Source: Caldithrix abyssi (GTDB lineage: Bacteria > Calditrichota > Calditrichia > Calditrichales > Calditrichaceae). Taken from it: a DNA stretch of 64,000 bases. The notes under the pieces are model-generated. The model had not been told where the DNA came from and made no database searches. It saw nothing but the letters and a program-made list of their open reading frames with translations. Positions 18,726 to 27,651 of the stretch are shown piece after piece (the first letter of the stretch is position 1; each line of letters starts with the position of its first letter). The translations under genes and the position numbers were made by a program. The stretch covers positions 26,147-90,146 of the forward strand of contig DRQG01000142.1 in the NCBI GenBank assembly GCA_011369465.1, written 5' to 3'.

Positions 18726-18743
18726 AATATTGTGATTTTGTCT

Positions 18744-19613
18744 ATGGCTGAAATTAAACAAAAAATCCGCATTGCTACCGTGCAGGTAGGCAACGTACTG
18801 GCCAATGTGGAAAAGAATTTGAATAAACACTATGAGTACATCGAAAAGGCCATTGCCGACGGTGCGGATGTGGTGGTTTTTCCCGAGCTTTCCATAACGG
18901 GATATTCTCTTAAAGACGCTGTGTATGATGTGGCTTTGACCATCGATGACCGGCGATTTGACAGGCTGAAGGAGCTGAGTAAAAAAGTGAGTATCCTCAT
19001 CGGGGCAGTGGAACTGAATGAGCGTTTCGAAATCTATAACAGCGCTTTGTGGTTCGAAGACGGCCGTCTGCTCACCCGTCATCGAAAGGTCTATTTGCCG
19101 ACCTACGGTTTGTTCGAGGAAAAACGCTATTTCAGCGCCGGCAACCGTTTTCGCGCATTCGACAGCAAATTAGGGCGCTTCGGATTGCTGATCTGCGAAG
19201 ATATGTGGCATCCCACCTCGGGTATAATTCTGGCACAGGACGGCGCTTCCGTAATTTTTGTGATGTCGGCCGGTATCGCCCGCGGCATTGGCGGAGACGA
19301 CAAACCGCAGAATATCCGCATTTGGGAAACGCTGAATGTGGCCCTGGCCGTCAGTACCACTTCTTTTATTGTTTTCGTAAACCGCGTGGGTGTGGAAGAC
19401 GGACTGATGTTCTGGGGCGGTTCGGAAGTGATTGATCCGCACGGCGATCGCATAACCAAAACCGAATATTTTCAGGAAGGGTATCATCTGGCGGAAATCG
19501 ATTTACTCAAACTTAAACATGCCCGCATCAATACCACCCTGCTCAGCGATGAAAAACTGAATGTTTTAATTGAAGAGTTCGATCGAATCGAGAAACAACG
19601 AAGAGAGTATTAG
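18744..19613 (+). CDS. Nitrilase/carbon-nitrogen hydrolase superfamily protein
   Basis: From ATG 18744 the protein has 289 residues with the full catalytic set: Glu48 in VVFPELSITGY, Lys115 in RHRKVYLPTYG and Cys151 in LLICEDMWHP. The frame is open for 87 codons upstream, but that part is translation of repeat DNA, so the ATG is preferred. The set SAGNRF...GLLICEDMWHP resembles the glutaminase or NAD-synthetase-associated amidohydrolase branch, yet no synthetase domain is fused. It hydrolyses an amide or nitrile; the substrate cannot be named. Confidence 0.88.
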   Translation: MAEIKQKIRIATVQVGNVLANVEKNLNKHYEYIEKAIADGADVVVFPELSITGYSLKDAVYDVALTIDDRRFDRLKELSKKVSILIGAVELNERFEIYNSALWFEDGRLLTRHRKVYLPTYGLFEEKRYFSAGNRFRAFDSKLGRFGLLICEDMWHPTSGIILAQDGASVIFVMSAGIARGIGGDDKPQNIRIWETLNVALAVSTTSFIVFVNRVGVEDGLMFWGGSEVIDPHGDRITKTEYFQEGYHLAEIDLLKLKHARINTTLLSDEKLNVLIEEFDRIEKQRREY

Positions 19614-19617
19614 AGCG

Positions 19618-20709
19618 ATGCCCAAGATATATTTTTTATCCGCACCCGATAAACATATTCATCAATGGATGGATTATTTTAATGCAGAAGGATTCTCCTG
19701 TCGAAGAAGCGATTCTTTATTCGAACTTAAAAAATATTGCAACGAGGAAAAACCGGCTCTTATCTTTGCTGTAAACAATCTCAAGGAAAAAAAAATCGCT
19801 CAAGTGCTATACAGCCTGCAAAAGGCGCCGGAAACAGCCGGTATTCCGGTAATTGGGATAACCGTTACGGATAACCCTTCGCAGGCTGTCCTGGAATTTT
19901 TACGGAACGGCGCCGTTGACGCGCTTAATGAAAATACCGTGCCGGAAGAAGCGGTTTTACGCGCAAAATTACGCATTGATGAAGCGGTTTTGCGCTCCGC
20001 TCTTACACCCAACGAGTTTTTTTTCTCCGAAGCCCAGGAAAAAGAACAGGGCAAACGTAGCGGAATTTTTCACTTTTTTAATAACCAGCGGGTGGCCGTC
20101 GGGTCGGTTTATATAAAAGATGGCCGTGTCGTACACGCTACCTATGGCAGCATCATCAAAGAAGACGCTTTTTTGCAGCTGGCCTGTAACGATAACTTAA
20201 GTTTCCGGTTCGAAGATCGCGCTGACATTGAAGACGGTACCTTCAGCGCAAGTATTACCAATTTGCTGCTCGAAGCATATAAGCTCAAGGATGAAATGAA
20301 GAAACAAGGGGCCGGGCCGGAAACCGAGTTAAAAGGGCTGATCATTGATCCTAACCGTATTGAACGACTGCTGGCCAACCGGGTACTGAAGAATATGGGT
20401 ATCGAATCCAAAGTGGTGTCGGACACGGATTTCACTCTGCGCCTGATGACCGGGTTTTTACCCAATTTCATTATTGTGGACTGTGGCTGTGCGGAATCTG
20501 TGCTGGACCGAATTTGGCCGGAAGGCCGGCGTTCGGATAATATTCCTGTAATAATTTATTGCGATGAGGAGATAAAAAACCTAAATTCAAGTTTTGCAGG
20601 TAATCATCAGATAGATAAAGTGGTGTGGAAAAAGGATTTTCAGACCCAGATGAAAAACATCGTTCGTAATTTGTTTAATACCGCACCGGTTAAGCATGAG
20701 GAGGCATAA
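19618..20709 (+). CDS. Regulator with pseudo-receiver, PATAN (DUF4388) and C-terminal receiver domains
   Basis: ATG 19618, five bases after the nitrilase stop, gives 363 residues. Residues ~1-120 have a receiver-like fold without the phospho-acceptor (PALIFAVN in place of PDLILLD). Residues ~135-230 match a PATAN/DUF4388 domain ([10 protein letters not shown]...[16 protein letters not shown]). Residues ~236-355 form a second receiver with LIIDPN, an Asp near 287 in FIIVDCG and a Lys near 337 in VVWKKDF, so this one may be phosphorylated. There is no output DNA-binding domain; such proteins usually work by protein contact. The stop overlaps the accB start by one base. Confidence 0.8.
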   Translation: MPKIYFLSAPDKHIHQWMDYFNAEGFSCRRSDSLFELKKYCNEEKPALIFAVNNLKEKKIAQVLYSLQKAPETAGIPVIGITVTDNPSQAVLEFLRNGAVDALNENTVPEEAVLRAKLRIDEAVLRSALTPNEFFFSEAQEKEQGKRSGIFHFFNNQRVAVGSVYIKDGRVVHATYGSIIKEDAFLQLACNDNLSFRFEDRADIEDGTFSASITNLLLEAYKLKDEMKKQGAGPETELKGLIIDPNRIERLLANRVLKNMGIESKVVSDTDFTLRLMTGFLPNFIIVDCGCAESVLDRIWPEGRRSDNIPVIIYCDEEIKNLNSSFAGNHQIDKVVWKKDFQTQMKNIVRNLFNTAPVKHEEA

Positions 20710-21203
20710 TGGAGCTTAAAGAGATTCGCCAGCTTATTAAGATTGTGGAAGGCTCGGACATCAGCGAATTTCAGCTTGAAGAAGAAGGTATGAAGCTGGT
20801 TATAAAGAAAGAATTAAAATCCGGTAATGGCACGGTAACGGAAACCGCCATACAGATGGTACCGGCGGCGGTTGCCGCTCAGCCGGCGGCAGCGCTTCAG
20901 GAAGCACCGGTTGCAGCGCCCGCACCGGCGCCGCCCGCTGCAGAAGAAGCCCCGGCGGCCAATGTTCATGAAGTACGCTCTCCGATGGTGGGCACATTTT
21001 ACCGCGCGCCTTCGCCCGACGCCGATCCCTATGTGGAAGTGGGCGACAGCGTAAGCGTTGGCCAGACGTTGTGCATTGTGGAAGCCATGAAGCTGATGAA
21101 TGAGATTGAATCCGAAGTAAGCGGTAAAATCGTAAAAATACTGGTGGAAAATGCCCAGCCGGTGGAATATAATCAGGTTCTTTTTTTAATCGAAACAGCT
21201 TAA
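20709..21203 (+). CDS. accB: Biotin carboxyl carrier protein of acetyl-CoA carboxylase
   Basis: The 164-residue protein has the canonical AccB layout: an N-terminal helical part ([19 protein letters not shown]), an Ala/Pro-rich linker at ~55-88, and a biotinyl domain with [10 protein letters not shown] in which Lys128 receives biotin. It carries the carboxyl group between biotin carboxylase (accC, 27.65 kb) and carboxyltransferase (not in this window). The start ATG overlaps the preceding stop as TAATG. Its separation from accC by about 6.4 kb is unusual, since the two are mostly adjacent. Confidence 0.96.
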   Translation: MELKEIRQLIKIVEGSDISEFQLEEEGMKLVIKKELKSGNGTVTETAIQMVPAAVAAQPAAALQEAPVAAPAPAPPAAEEAPAANVHEVRSPMVGTFYRAPSPDADPYVEVGDSVSVGQTLCIVEAMKLMNEIESEVSGKIVKILVENAQPVEYNQVLFLIETA

Positions 21204-21239
21204 TGCGAAGAATCCCGTAAATTATTAACCGGATATATT

Positions 21240-21335
21240 TGGTACGAATGGATTGATGGAGCGTAGAAGTGATGAAAACCGAATGAATTAGGTACACTTC
21301 GATGCTCCACTCTCCCTCTGATCCGACGCTTTATT
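21240..21335. repeat. Degenerate foldback element, copy D
   Basis: GAATGGATTGATGGAGCGTA and GAAGTGATG on the left face CACTTCGATGCTCCACTCTC on the right, a shortened version of the GGAGT/ACTCC foldbacks at 18.2, 35.4 and 63.8 kb. It fills most of the 180-base gap between accB and the histidine kinase gene. Confidence 0.45.
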
Positions 21336-21383
21336 AATTTCCTTTTATTTACACAACCCCGCAAACCACACTGCCGGTTCGTC

Positions 21384-22967
21384 GTGAAACTGAAAACAAA
21401 ACTCTTTTTAAGCTATTTTGTTCTGATCCTTCTTTCCGGTATCTCGCTTTTCTGGCTTATTATCGAAATCCGCCAGCTCACCACCTCGTTGCGTACGCAC
21501 GTGAGCCAGGATGTGCGCAGCATTATTGCCATTTCCCGACAGCTGCAAAGCCTGGAAGATTTAAATGCAGCGTACATTCTGCTTTTTATCCCCGGCAAAT
21601 CCATTGACCAAAAAGGCGCTAAATTGGAAACCACGCTCGACCGGTTCGAAAAAAACTGGCGTCAGCTTAAAACCGCCATGTTAACCCCTTTTCCCAAAGC
21701 CTGGTACGATCGTTTCTTCGACCGTTTGTATCGTTTTGTTTACGGCTGGTTTGATCCGTTGCGGGTTTCACCTGATGAGTACGGGAAGGAAATCCGTACT
21801 CTGAGTGAGCGGGTGGAATCTATCTGGCGCGAAATCGATACCAACATGGCAAAAAGTTTGCGCTACCTGCGGGAAAACAGGCAGGCCGATGCGCGCTACC
21901 TGCGCGATGCACGGATTAAGCGGGAATTGCAAAAGCTGCGTCAGCTTCTGGCCGATTTAAACCGCCAACTGGGCCGGCGCGGTATCGCCAAATCCACCGA
22001 GATGGCGCGCATTGCCCAAAAATCACAGTGGGTGATCATCGCCGCGGCGGTTTTGATGGTCGTACTCTCTATCATAGTTGCCTTTATTGTTTCCAAACGA
22101 CTCACCCGTCCTATTCCGGCCTTAAAGGATGCGGTCAATAAAGTGGCTATTCAGAATTTCGATATTCATATTAAAGAAAAAAGCAACGACGAAATCGGCG
22201 AGCTGGCCCAGGCCTTCGAGCAGATGAGCCGTCGTCTTAAAGAGACGGAGGCGTATAAATCGGCCATGTTATCCCAGTTTACCCACGAGATGAAAAGTCC
22301 GCTGGGCTCTGTTAAACAAGCCACTCATTTGCTGGAAACGGCTTTGGGGGAAAACGCCTCGCAGGAGCAGAAACGTTTTCTGGCCATTATCAAAGGAAAT
22401 AATGAAAATCTGCAGAAAATGATCACCAATATTTTGCACAGCGCTTCGTACGAAAGCGGGCGGGTGAAGCTGAACTATAAACCGGTTGAATTCGTGCGTC
22501 TGGTAAAAGAAGTGCTCATTTATCTTTCGCCGATGATTAAAGGGAAAAATATAGACGTGCGAATGCAGTTCTCCAAAGAAAAAATTACCGGCGAAGCCGA
22601 TGAGGACAAAATAAAAGAGGTGGTTCAAAATCTGGTCAGCAATGCGGTTAAATTTTCAGACAAGGGCACAACGATCGACATTTCGGTAAGGGAAAAATTT
22701 CCGCTAATTATTTTTGATATTCGGGACCGGGGCATCGGTATTCCGGCAAAGGAAATTCCTTATGTGTTTGAGCGGATGTACCGGGCTGCCAACGCCAAAA
22801 CCATTTCGGTAAAGGGAACGGGGCTGGGCTTGTATATCGTATCGCAGATTGTTCGGGCCCATGGCGGTAAAATCGATGTGCAAAGCAGGGAAGGGCAGGG
22901 CACCCGCTTTCGCCTGACTCTGCCGCGCAGTAAACGTATTGCCGAAGAAGGAGAATGGCTGCAATGA
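21384..22967 (+). CDS. Membrane sensor histidine kinase with HAMP domain
   Basis: The GTG at 21384 opens a 527-residue protein. Membrane helix 1 spans ~6-26, followed by a ~185-residue extracytoplasmic helical sensor rich in Arg/Leu heptads, then helix 2 (~213-235) and a HAMP linker (RLTRPIPALKDAVNKVA). HisKA has FTHEMKSPLG with phospho-His at 301. The ATPase has NAVKFSDKG (~420), DRGIGIP and GTGLGLYIV (~479). The four-base ATGA overlap with the next gene makes that response regulator its probable partner. The ligand is not evident. Confidence 0.92.
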   Translation: MKLKTKLFLSYFVLILLSGISLFWLIIEIRQLTTSLRTHVSQDVRSIIAISRQLQSLEDLNAAYILLFIPGKSIDQKGAKLETTLDRFEKNWRQLKTAMLTPFPKAWYDRFFDRLYRFVYGWFDPLRVSPDEYGKEIRTLSERVESIWREIDTNMAKSLRYLRENRQADARYLRDARIKRELQKLRQLLADLNRQLGRRGIAKSTEMARIAQKSQWVIIAAAVLMVVLSIIVAFIVSKRLTRPIPALKDAVNKVAIQNFDIHIKEKSNDEIGELAQAFEQMSRRLKETEAYKSAMLSQFTHEMKSPLGSVKQATHLLETALGENASQEQKRFLAIIKGNNENLQKMITNILHSASYESGRVKLNYKPVEFVRLVKEVLIYLSPMIKGKNIDVRMQFSKEKITGEADEDKIKEVVQNLVSNAVKFSDKGTTIDISVREKFPLIIFDIRDRGIGIPAKEIPYVFERMYRAANAKTISVKGTGLGLYIVSQIVRAHGGKIDVQSREGQGTRFRLTLPRSKRIAEEGEWLQ

Positions 22968-23902
22968 CGTCCAAAGAGATCATTATGCTGGTTGACGATG
23001 AAGAGGAAGCCCGTTTTTTGTGGGAAGCCACCGTACGGCAGTTCGGTTACGAGGTGATCCCGCTGGCAGGTGGAGAGGAAGCGTTATCCTGCCTGGATGA
23101 AATAAGACCCGATCTGGTGCTGCTGGATTTGAATATGCCGGGGATGGACGGACACGAAGTGTGCCGCCGCATCAAAGGGCAGCCGCGCTTTTCCAAGCTG
23201 CCCGTACTTATTCTCACTTCTTCGGATGATCTGAACGATAAATTGTACAGTTTTGACGAAGGCGCGGACGACTATATCACCAAAGAGATGGACCCGCAGG
23301 AAATCGAAAAACGCATCGAAGCGGTGCTGCGTCGATACCGCCAGAATCTGGACAGCAATCCGTTGACTCACCTGCCCGGAAACAACCTGATCCAACGGGA
23401 AATTCAAACACGCATTGACCAGGGCCAAAGCTTCAGTGTGGGCTATTGTGACCTGGATAATTTTAAAGCCTATAACGACGCTTACGGTTTTATGGAAGGT
23501 GACCGGGTAATCCGTTTTTGCGCCGATGTTCTGACCGATGCCATACGGGAAGAGGGAAACAGGGATGATTTTATCGGGCATATCGGCGGCGACGACTATG
23601 TATTTATCACCACCCCGGACAAAGCGGAAGCGGTTTGCCTGCGGATTGTGCAAAAAATCGATGCGGGTATCAAACAATTCTATAACAGCGATGACGCCCG
23701 GCGTGGTTACATTGTCGCTCACAACCGTCAGGGGCAAAGGCAGCAATTCCCGTTGGTGGGAATTTCCATAGCCGTGGTGAGCAATGCCCATCGCCCTTTG
23801 CGCGCGCCGGCAGAGGTATCCAAAATTGCCGGCGAACTCAAAAAAGCGGCCAAACAAAAGGAAGGCAGCGTGTATGTGTTCGACCAGCGCACGGGTGACT
23901 GA
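22964..23902 (+). CDS. Response regulator with GGDEF-like output domain (GGDDY)
   Basis: The ATG at 22964 lies nine bases after GAAGGAG and overlaps the kinase stop (ATGA), so I prefer it to an in-frame ATG nine bases earlier that sits too close to the ribosome site. The receiver has D11/D12, phospho-acceptor D55 and K107. The output domain (~133-305) begins LTHLPGN and carries GGDDY at 208-212 where diguanylate cyclases have GG[DE]EF; the inhibitory-site Arg is replaced by Asn. It may be a weak cyclase or a c-di-GMP/GTP-binding remnant. Confidence 0.88.
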   Translation: MTSKEIIMLVDDEEEARFLWEATVRQFGYEVIPLAGGEEALSCLDEIRPDLVLLDLNMPGMDGHEVCRRIKGQPRFSKLPVLILTSSDDLNDKLYSFDEGADDYITKEMDPQEIEKRIEAVLRRYRQNLDSNPLTHLPGNNLIQREIQTRIDQGQSFSVGYCDLDNFKAYNDAYGFMEGDRVIRFCADVLTDAIREEGNRDDFIGHIGGDDYVFITTPDKAEAVCLRIVQKIDAGIKQFYNSDDARRGYIVAHNRQGQRQQFPLVGISIAVVSNAHRPLRAPAEVSKIAGELKKAAKQKEGSVYVFDQRTGD

Positions 23903-23904
23903 AG

Positions 23905-23940
23905 CAGGCCGGTAAGCGCCAGCCTGTATTTTATATTTTT
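23905..23940 (+). terminator. Putative intrinsic terminator after the kinase/regulator pair
   Basis: CAGGC at 23905-23909 pairs with GCCTG at 23921-23925, with an additional GG/CC pair inside, and TATTTTATATTTTT follows. The tail is interrupted by two A residues, so strength is uncertain. Confidence 0.5.
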
Positions 23941-24371
23941 ATCCACGATTGTCCAAAATAATTCGTTTCTGAAAAAAATGAGTATCCTTTTTTAGAAGGA
24001 CTATACAGTGGGTTTTTGAAAACATTTCCCGATGTACATATCAGGTCTAATTTTATTTTTCCTTCGTTAATCCCTCCATTACGACAGGCATCAAGTTAGC
24101 AACCCCCGTAATCAGGAACCTCAGCCTTTTTTAGAGTAGTCTCAAAAATAAAAGTCTAAAAAAACGGATTATAAAAATTTGCACTGACTGAATAAATATA
24201 CTATTTTGGCTAAAAAAGAGATGCAAAACACAAAATTAAATCACATTATATAATTAATGAATATAAAAAAATACACAAAATGCAATAATATAAGTTCGTA
24301 AATAGATGTAATAAAGTTATTTCTGTAATTCTTCCATTCATCATCATAAACATAAACAAAAGGAGGCTGCT
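23941..24371. other. AT-rich intergenic region upstream of the ammonium transporter
   Basis: The 431 bases hold no coding frame I would support. A small stem TCCTTTTTTAGAAGGA lies near 23985-24000. A candidate sigma70-type promoter is annotated separately at 24179-24207. The last 150 bases are extremely A/T-rich without clear secondary structure. An AGGAGG ribosome-binding site is at 24361-24366. Confidence 0.4.
24179..24207 (+). promoter_or_regulatory. Candidate promoter of amt-PII
   Basis: TTGCAC (24179-24184), a 17-base spacer and TATTTT (24202-24207) fit a sigma70-type promoter. It would leave a 5' leader of roughly 155 bases before amt. AT-richness of the region makes chance matches likely. 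Confidence 0.3.
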
Positions 24372-25682
24372 TTGTTATCCCGTAGATTTTTTTTGATTAT
24401 GTTTGCTCTGCTTGCCGTGCCTGTACATACATTGTTGGCTTCGGGGAATAATGCCGCTATCGATTCGGGAGCCACGGCCTGGATGTTGACCTCCACCGCT
24501 CTGGTTTTGTTGATGGTGCCCGGTTTAGGCATGTTTTACGGCGGGTTGGTTCGTACCAAAAATGTATTGGGTACCATGATGCACAGTTTTTCGGCTATGG
24601 CCGTAATCGGCGTGCTTTGGGTTGTTTTGGGCTATGCGTTGAGTTTTGGCCAGAATGTATTGGGCGGTTTTATCGGTTGGAATACCGATTATTTCTTTCT
24701 GCAGGGCATTGACGAGAGTATCATAAGTCAACATATTCCGGAATATGTATTTGCCATGTTCCAGGGTAAATTTGCCATTATCGCTCCGGCTCTTATCGCC
24801 GGTTCTTTTGCCGAACGCGTTAAATTTAAAACCTATTTGTTCTTTATATTATTTTGGAGCCTGCTGGTTTATCTGCCCGTTGCCCACTGGGTTTGGGGGC
24901 CGGGCGGATTTCTGGCGGAAATGGGCGCGATTGATTTTGCCGGAGGCACGGTTATTCATATAACCGCAGGTATCAGTGGTTTGGTTGTAGCCCTTTATCT
25001 GGGTGCCCGAAGAGGCTATCCTAAAACAGCCATGAATCCGAATAATCTGGTAATGACATTAATGGGCGCAGGACTTTTGTGGGTCGGCTGGTTTGGATTT
25101 AACGCCGGCAGTTCCATCTCCAGCGGGTTGGAAACCGCCAGAGCGCTTACGCTAACCCAGGCGGCTGCAGCTTCCGGGGCGCTTGCCTGGATGCTGATTG
25201 AAGGTATTCAATATAACAAAGCGACCAGTCTGGGATTTGTTTCCGGCATGTTAGCCGGTCTGGTTGCTATCACGCCGGCGGCGGGTGTGGTAACGCCCGA
25301 AGGCGCTATTGTGCTTGGATTTATATCCTCTATATTTTGTTATTTTGCTATCATATTAAAAAATAAGATAGGTTATGATGATTCACTGGATGTGTTTGGA
25401 ATCCACGGTGTGGCAGGTATTATTGGTGCCATTGCTCTGGTCTTTTTCCTGCGACCTTCCTGGGTAGCAGAACAAAGCGCCGGCTGGGCTCTGAGCCGGC
25501 AGTTAATCACCCAATCTATTACAGTAATCATAGCTCTTGTTTATGCCGCTGTGGTAACATATATCATAACCATAGCTGCAGATAAATTGTTCGGCTTCCG
25601 TTTAAGTGTGAGCAGCGAACAAGCCGGAATGGATAGAAGCGAACACGCGGAACACGGATATGGTTTACTTCACATTAATTAA
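24372..25682 (+). CDS. amt: Ammonium transporter (Amt/MEP/Rh family)
   Basis: The 436-residue protein starts at TTG 24372, five bases after a perfect AGGAGG, with a signal-like helix and then eleven predicted membrane helices. Family marks include TALVLLMVPGLGMFYGGLVR, FAERVKFKTYLFFILFWSLLVYLPVAHWVWG and the twin-His signature regions (VIHITAG and FGIHGVAG). It imports ammonium as a trimer. The PII gene follows 17 bases later, the classic amtB-glnK arrangement in which PII plugs the channel when nitrogen is plentiful. Confidence 0.97.
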   Translation: MLSRRFFLIMFALLAVPVHTLLASGNNAAIDSGATAWMLTSTALVLLMVPGLGMFYGGLVRTKNVLGTMMHSFSAMAVIGVLWVVLGYALSFGQNVLGGFIGWNTDYFFLQGIDESIISQHIPEYVFAMFQGKFAIIAPALIAGSFAERVKFKTYLFFILFWSLLVYLPVAHWVWGPGGFLAEMGAIDFAGGTVIHITAGISGLVVALYLGARRGYPKTAMNPNNLVMTLMGAGLLWVGWFGFNAGSSISSGLETARALTLTQAAAASGALAWMLIEGIQYNKATSLGFVSGMLAGLVAITPAAGVVTPEGAIVLGFISSIFCYFAIILKNKIGYDDSLDVFGIHGVAGIIGAIALVFFLRPSWVAEQSAGWALSRQLITQSITVIIALVYAAVVTYIITIAADKLFGFRLSVSSEQAGMDRSEHAEHGYGLLHIN

Positions 25683-25702
25683 ATGAGTAAAAAGGAGATA
25701 TG

Positions 25703-26047
25703 ATGAAGTTTATCACGGCAATCATAAAACCTGAAAAATTAGACAGTGTACGGGAAGCTCTCTTCGCCGCAGAGATAACACGAATTACGGTTAGTACCGT
25801 CAGCGGCCACGGCCAGCAGGAACCCGAGGAAGAAGTTTACAGGGGTGTTAAAGTAGTCCCTAATCTTAGCCCTAAAATACGGATAGATATAGCCTGTAAT
25901 GATGAATTTGTGGATATTACCTGCAATGCCATTATGGAAGGCGCAAAAAGCGGCCCGGGCGAAGTAGGAGACGGGAAAATATTTATCCGTAATCTGGAAG
26001 AGTGTATCCGGATACGAACCGGTGAGCGCGGCGGTAAAGCGATTTAA
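25703..26047 (+). CDS. glnK: Nitrogen regulatory protein P-II lacking the T-loop Tyr51
   Basis: Two in-frame ATGs occur at 25700 and 25703; the second is spaced six bases from AGGAG and makes residue numbers agree exactly with E. coli GlnB. The 114-residue chain has the PII T-loop with Tyr46 in VYRG, but position 51, the uridylylation site, is Val (RGVKV). The C-terminal DGKIF and IRIRTGE segments for ATP binding are intact. It should sense ATP/ADP and 2-oxoglutarate and regulate the adjacent Amt, without GlnD-type uridylylation. Confidence 0.94.
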   Translation: MKFITAIIKPEKLDSVREALFAAEITRITVSTVSGHGQQEPEEEVYRGVKVVPNLSPKIRIDIACNDEFVDITCNAIMEGAKSGPGEVGDGKIFIRNLEECIRIRTGERGGKAI

Positions 26048-27127
26048 TACGGGCAACTATGACGATGGATGTTCCTGTATTTCCATGGTGTTTTCCTTGC
26101 ACTAAATAAAATAAAGTTCGTCTTATTTTTTACGGGAATTGCCCTGCACTGTAAATTCGCTCCTCCGGCAGGATGTAGTGTAAGAATATATTTTCGATCA
26201 TAGGTTCTTTTGGTAAATGTAAGTGTAAATATATTTCACCTGCGCATACAATAGTTGATCAAATGCTATTATAAGGCGCACAAAACGATTTTAATCCCAC
26301 AACCAAAGTGATCGGTTGATGTTATCATTCCTTATGAATCAGTGGGCTATAGTCATATTCCCATGTGAGAAAATAAGAGTCGAAATAATCAATGAGGCAT
26401 AATACCAACGGATTAATCCTCGCGGCTTAGTGGTTTTGCGTGATCTTTTAAATTGTTGAAGTGGACGGGCTTGTAAAATAGCGTTCTTATTGATCATTCC
26501 GTTGCGTACCCTTCGACAAGACTTCGGCCTGAGCACAGCCGAACGCCCGTCGAACTATGACGCGGCGGTGATCATCGCAAGCGTGTCATCCTTCGACCCC
26601 GACACGTCGGGACAGGCTAAGCTCAGGATGACATTGGGGCTCAGGATGATAATATAGCGTCATGGTGAGCAGTCCCGCTACTGGCGGGACGTGTCGAACC
26701 AGGACGCGGACTTAGTCGATACTTCACAGATAATTCTGTCACCCTTCGACAGGCTCACCCTTCGACAGGTTCAGGGTTCGACCCCGCCGATTCGGGACAG
26801 CCCACATAAATCTGGACAGGCAGAGCTTAAAGTTCGGAGGCTGAGCGTTCGACTGATCCCGCCCGGGCGGGACGAAGTCCCGTCGAAGCCGATAGGTCTT
26901 TTCAACAAAGCTCACCCTTCAACAAAGCTCACCCTTCGACATGCTCAGGGTGCGGTAGGCTCAGGGTTAGACGGAGTTTTGATGATTCTTTGTTTATAAC
27001 TGCTTAGGTTATTCTCTTCCCGCTTGATACATTGCCAAATTTGTAGCATATTCCAAAAAAGACAGCCAATTTAAAAGTACGCTACATAAATATCACCATT
27101 TTTGCGCAGAAAAAAGCGGAGTGAAAT
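26048..27127. other. 1.08-kb gene-free region
   Basis: After the PII gene come ~450 bases of AT-rich DNA with no convincing gene; a small stem CCTGC...GCAGG lies near 26143-26172. A minus-strand frame at 26339-26536 has no start signal or recognised family. The block 26510-26985 is a cluster of CTTCGACA/CAGGGT words (annotated separately). The last ~140 bases lead to a lipoprotein gene and probably contain its promoter, which I could not define. Confidence 0.5.
26510..26985. repeat. Cluster of CCCTTCGACAGGCTCAGGG-type repeats
   Basis: At least eight variants of CCCTTCGACA(R)GCTCA(GGGT) are packed in both orientations, mixed with GGGACAG and short palindromes such as CCCGCCCGGGCGGG and CCCGCTACTGGCGGG. 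Words of this kind are known as dispersed intergenic repeats in many unrelated bacterial genomes. Long stretches are open in one frame, but only as repeat translation. Confidence 0.75.
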
Positions 27128-27637
27128 ATGACTATTAAAGCGTTTATTTTTACAGCTATTATCTATTTCCTGATTGCCTGCGCGGCTCAAAATTCCACGC
27201 TTAAAAAAATGGACACGGATCAGCAGGCATCGGTCATCACGCAGGCGGATGTCTTGCTTAAACAGGGAAAATATGTGAAAGCCCGTCAAATATTGAACGC
27301 ATTTATGGAAAAATATCCCGCATCGCCTTATGCCGATGACGCCGCTTATCGATTGGCGTATATGAAAACCATTGCCGATTCGGCCAACCCTTTCTTCGAT
27401 TATGCGGAAGCCGGTAAGGATTTTCGCCTTTTTTGTAAACAATTTCCGCAAAGCGCCTATCTTTCTGCTTGTAATAATTGGCAAAAGATTCTAAATTTGT
27501 ATTTTGAGTCAAACAAACAGATCAAGCGCTTTAAAACGCAGCTTGAGCGACAGAAAAAAACCATCGATCGACTTACGGCGGAAAACGACGAACTGCGCCG
27601 AACCCTTACCGATCTGGAAAAGGCTCTGGAAAGATAA
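27128..27637 (+). CDS. TPR-containing lipoprotein with C-terminal coiled coil
   Basis: The 169-residue protein has a lipoprotein signal ending LIAC (Cys18), a BamD/YbgF-like TPR segment ([20 protein letters not shown], then [12 protein letters not shown]) and a C-terminal heptad region (~128-169: [15 protein letters not shown]...) likely to form a coiled coil. It would sit in the periplasm on a membrane. accC begins 15 bases downstream. Its role is unknown; the architecture resembles CpoB/YbgF in reverse order. Confidence 0.7.
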   Translation: MTIKAFIFTAIIYFLIACAAQNSTLKKMDTDQQASVITQADVLLKQGKYVKARQILNAFMEKYPASPYADDAAYRLAYMKTIADSANPFFDYAEAGKDFRLFCKQFPQSAYLSACNNWQKILNLYFESNKQIKRFKTQLERQKKTIDRLTAENDELRRTLTDLEKALER

Positions 27638-27651
27638 ACAAAGGAGGTTAC

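Noticed and set aside
18483..18743. N-terminal extension of the nitrilase through upstream DNA (87 codons).
   Set aside because: The extension is translation of the MITE-like and foldback repeats; the nitrilase fold starts right after ATG 18744.
24206..24226. A TTGG...GC pattern upstream of amt that resembles a sigma54 promoter.
   Set aside because: GG and GC are 13 bases apart; sigma54 sites need 10.
26339..26536. A minus-strand 65-codon frame in the gap after PII.
   Set aside because: No start signal, basic low-complexity text and overlap with the CTTCGACA repeat cluster; no family recognised.
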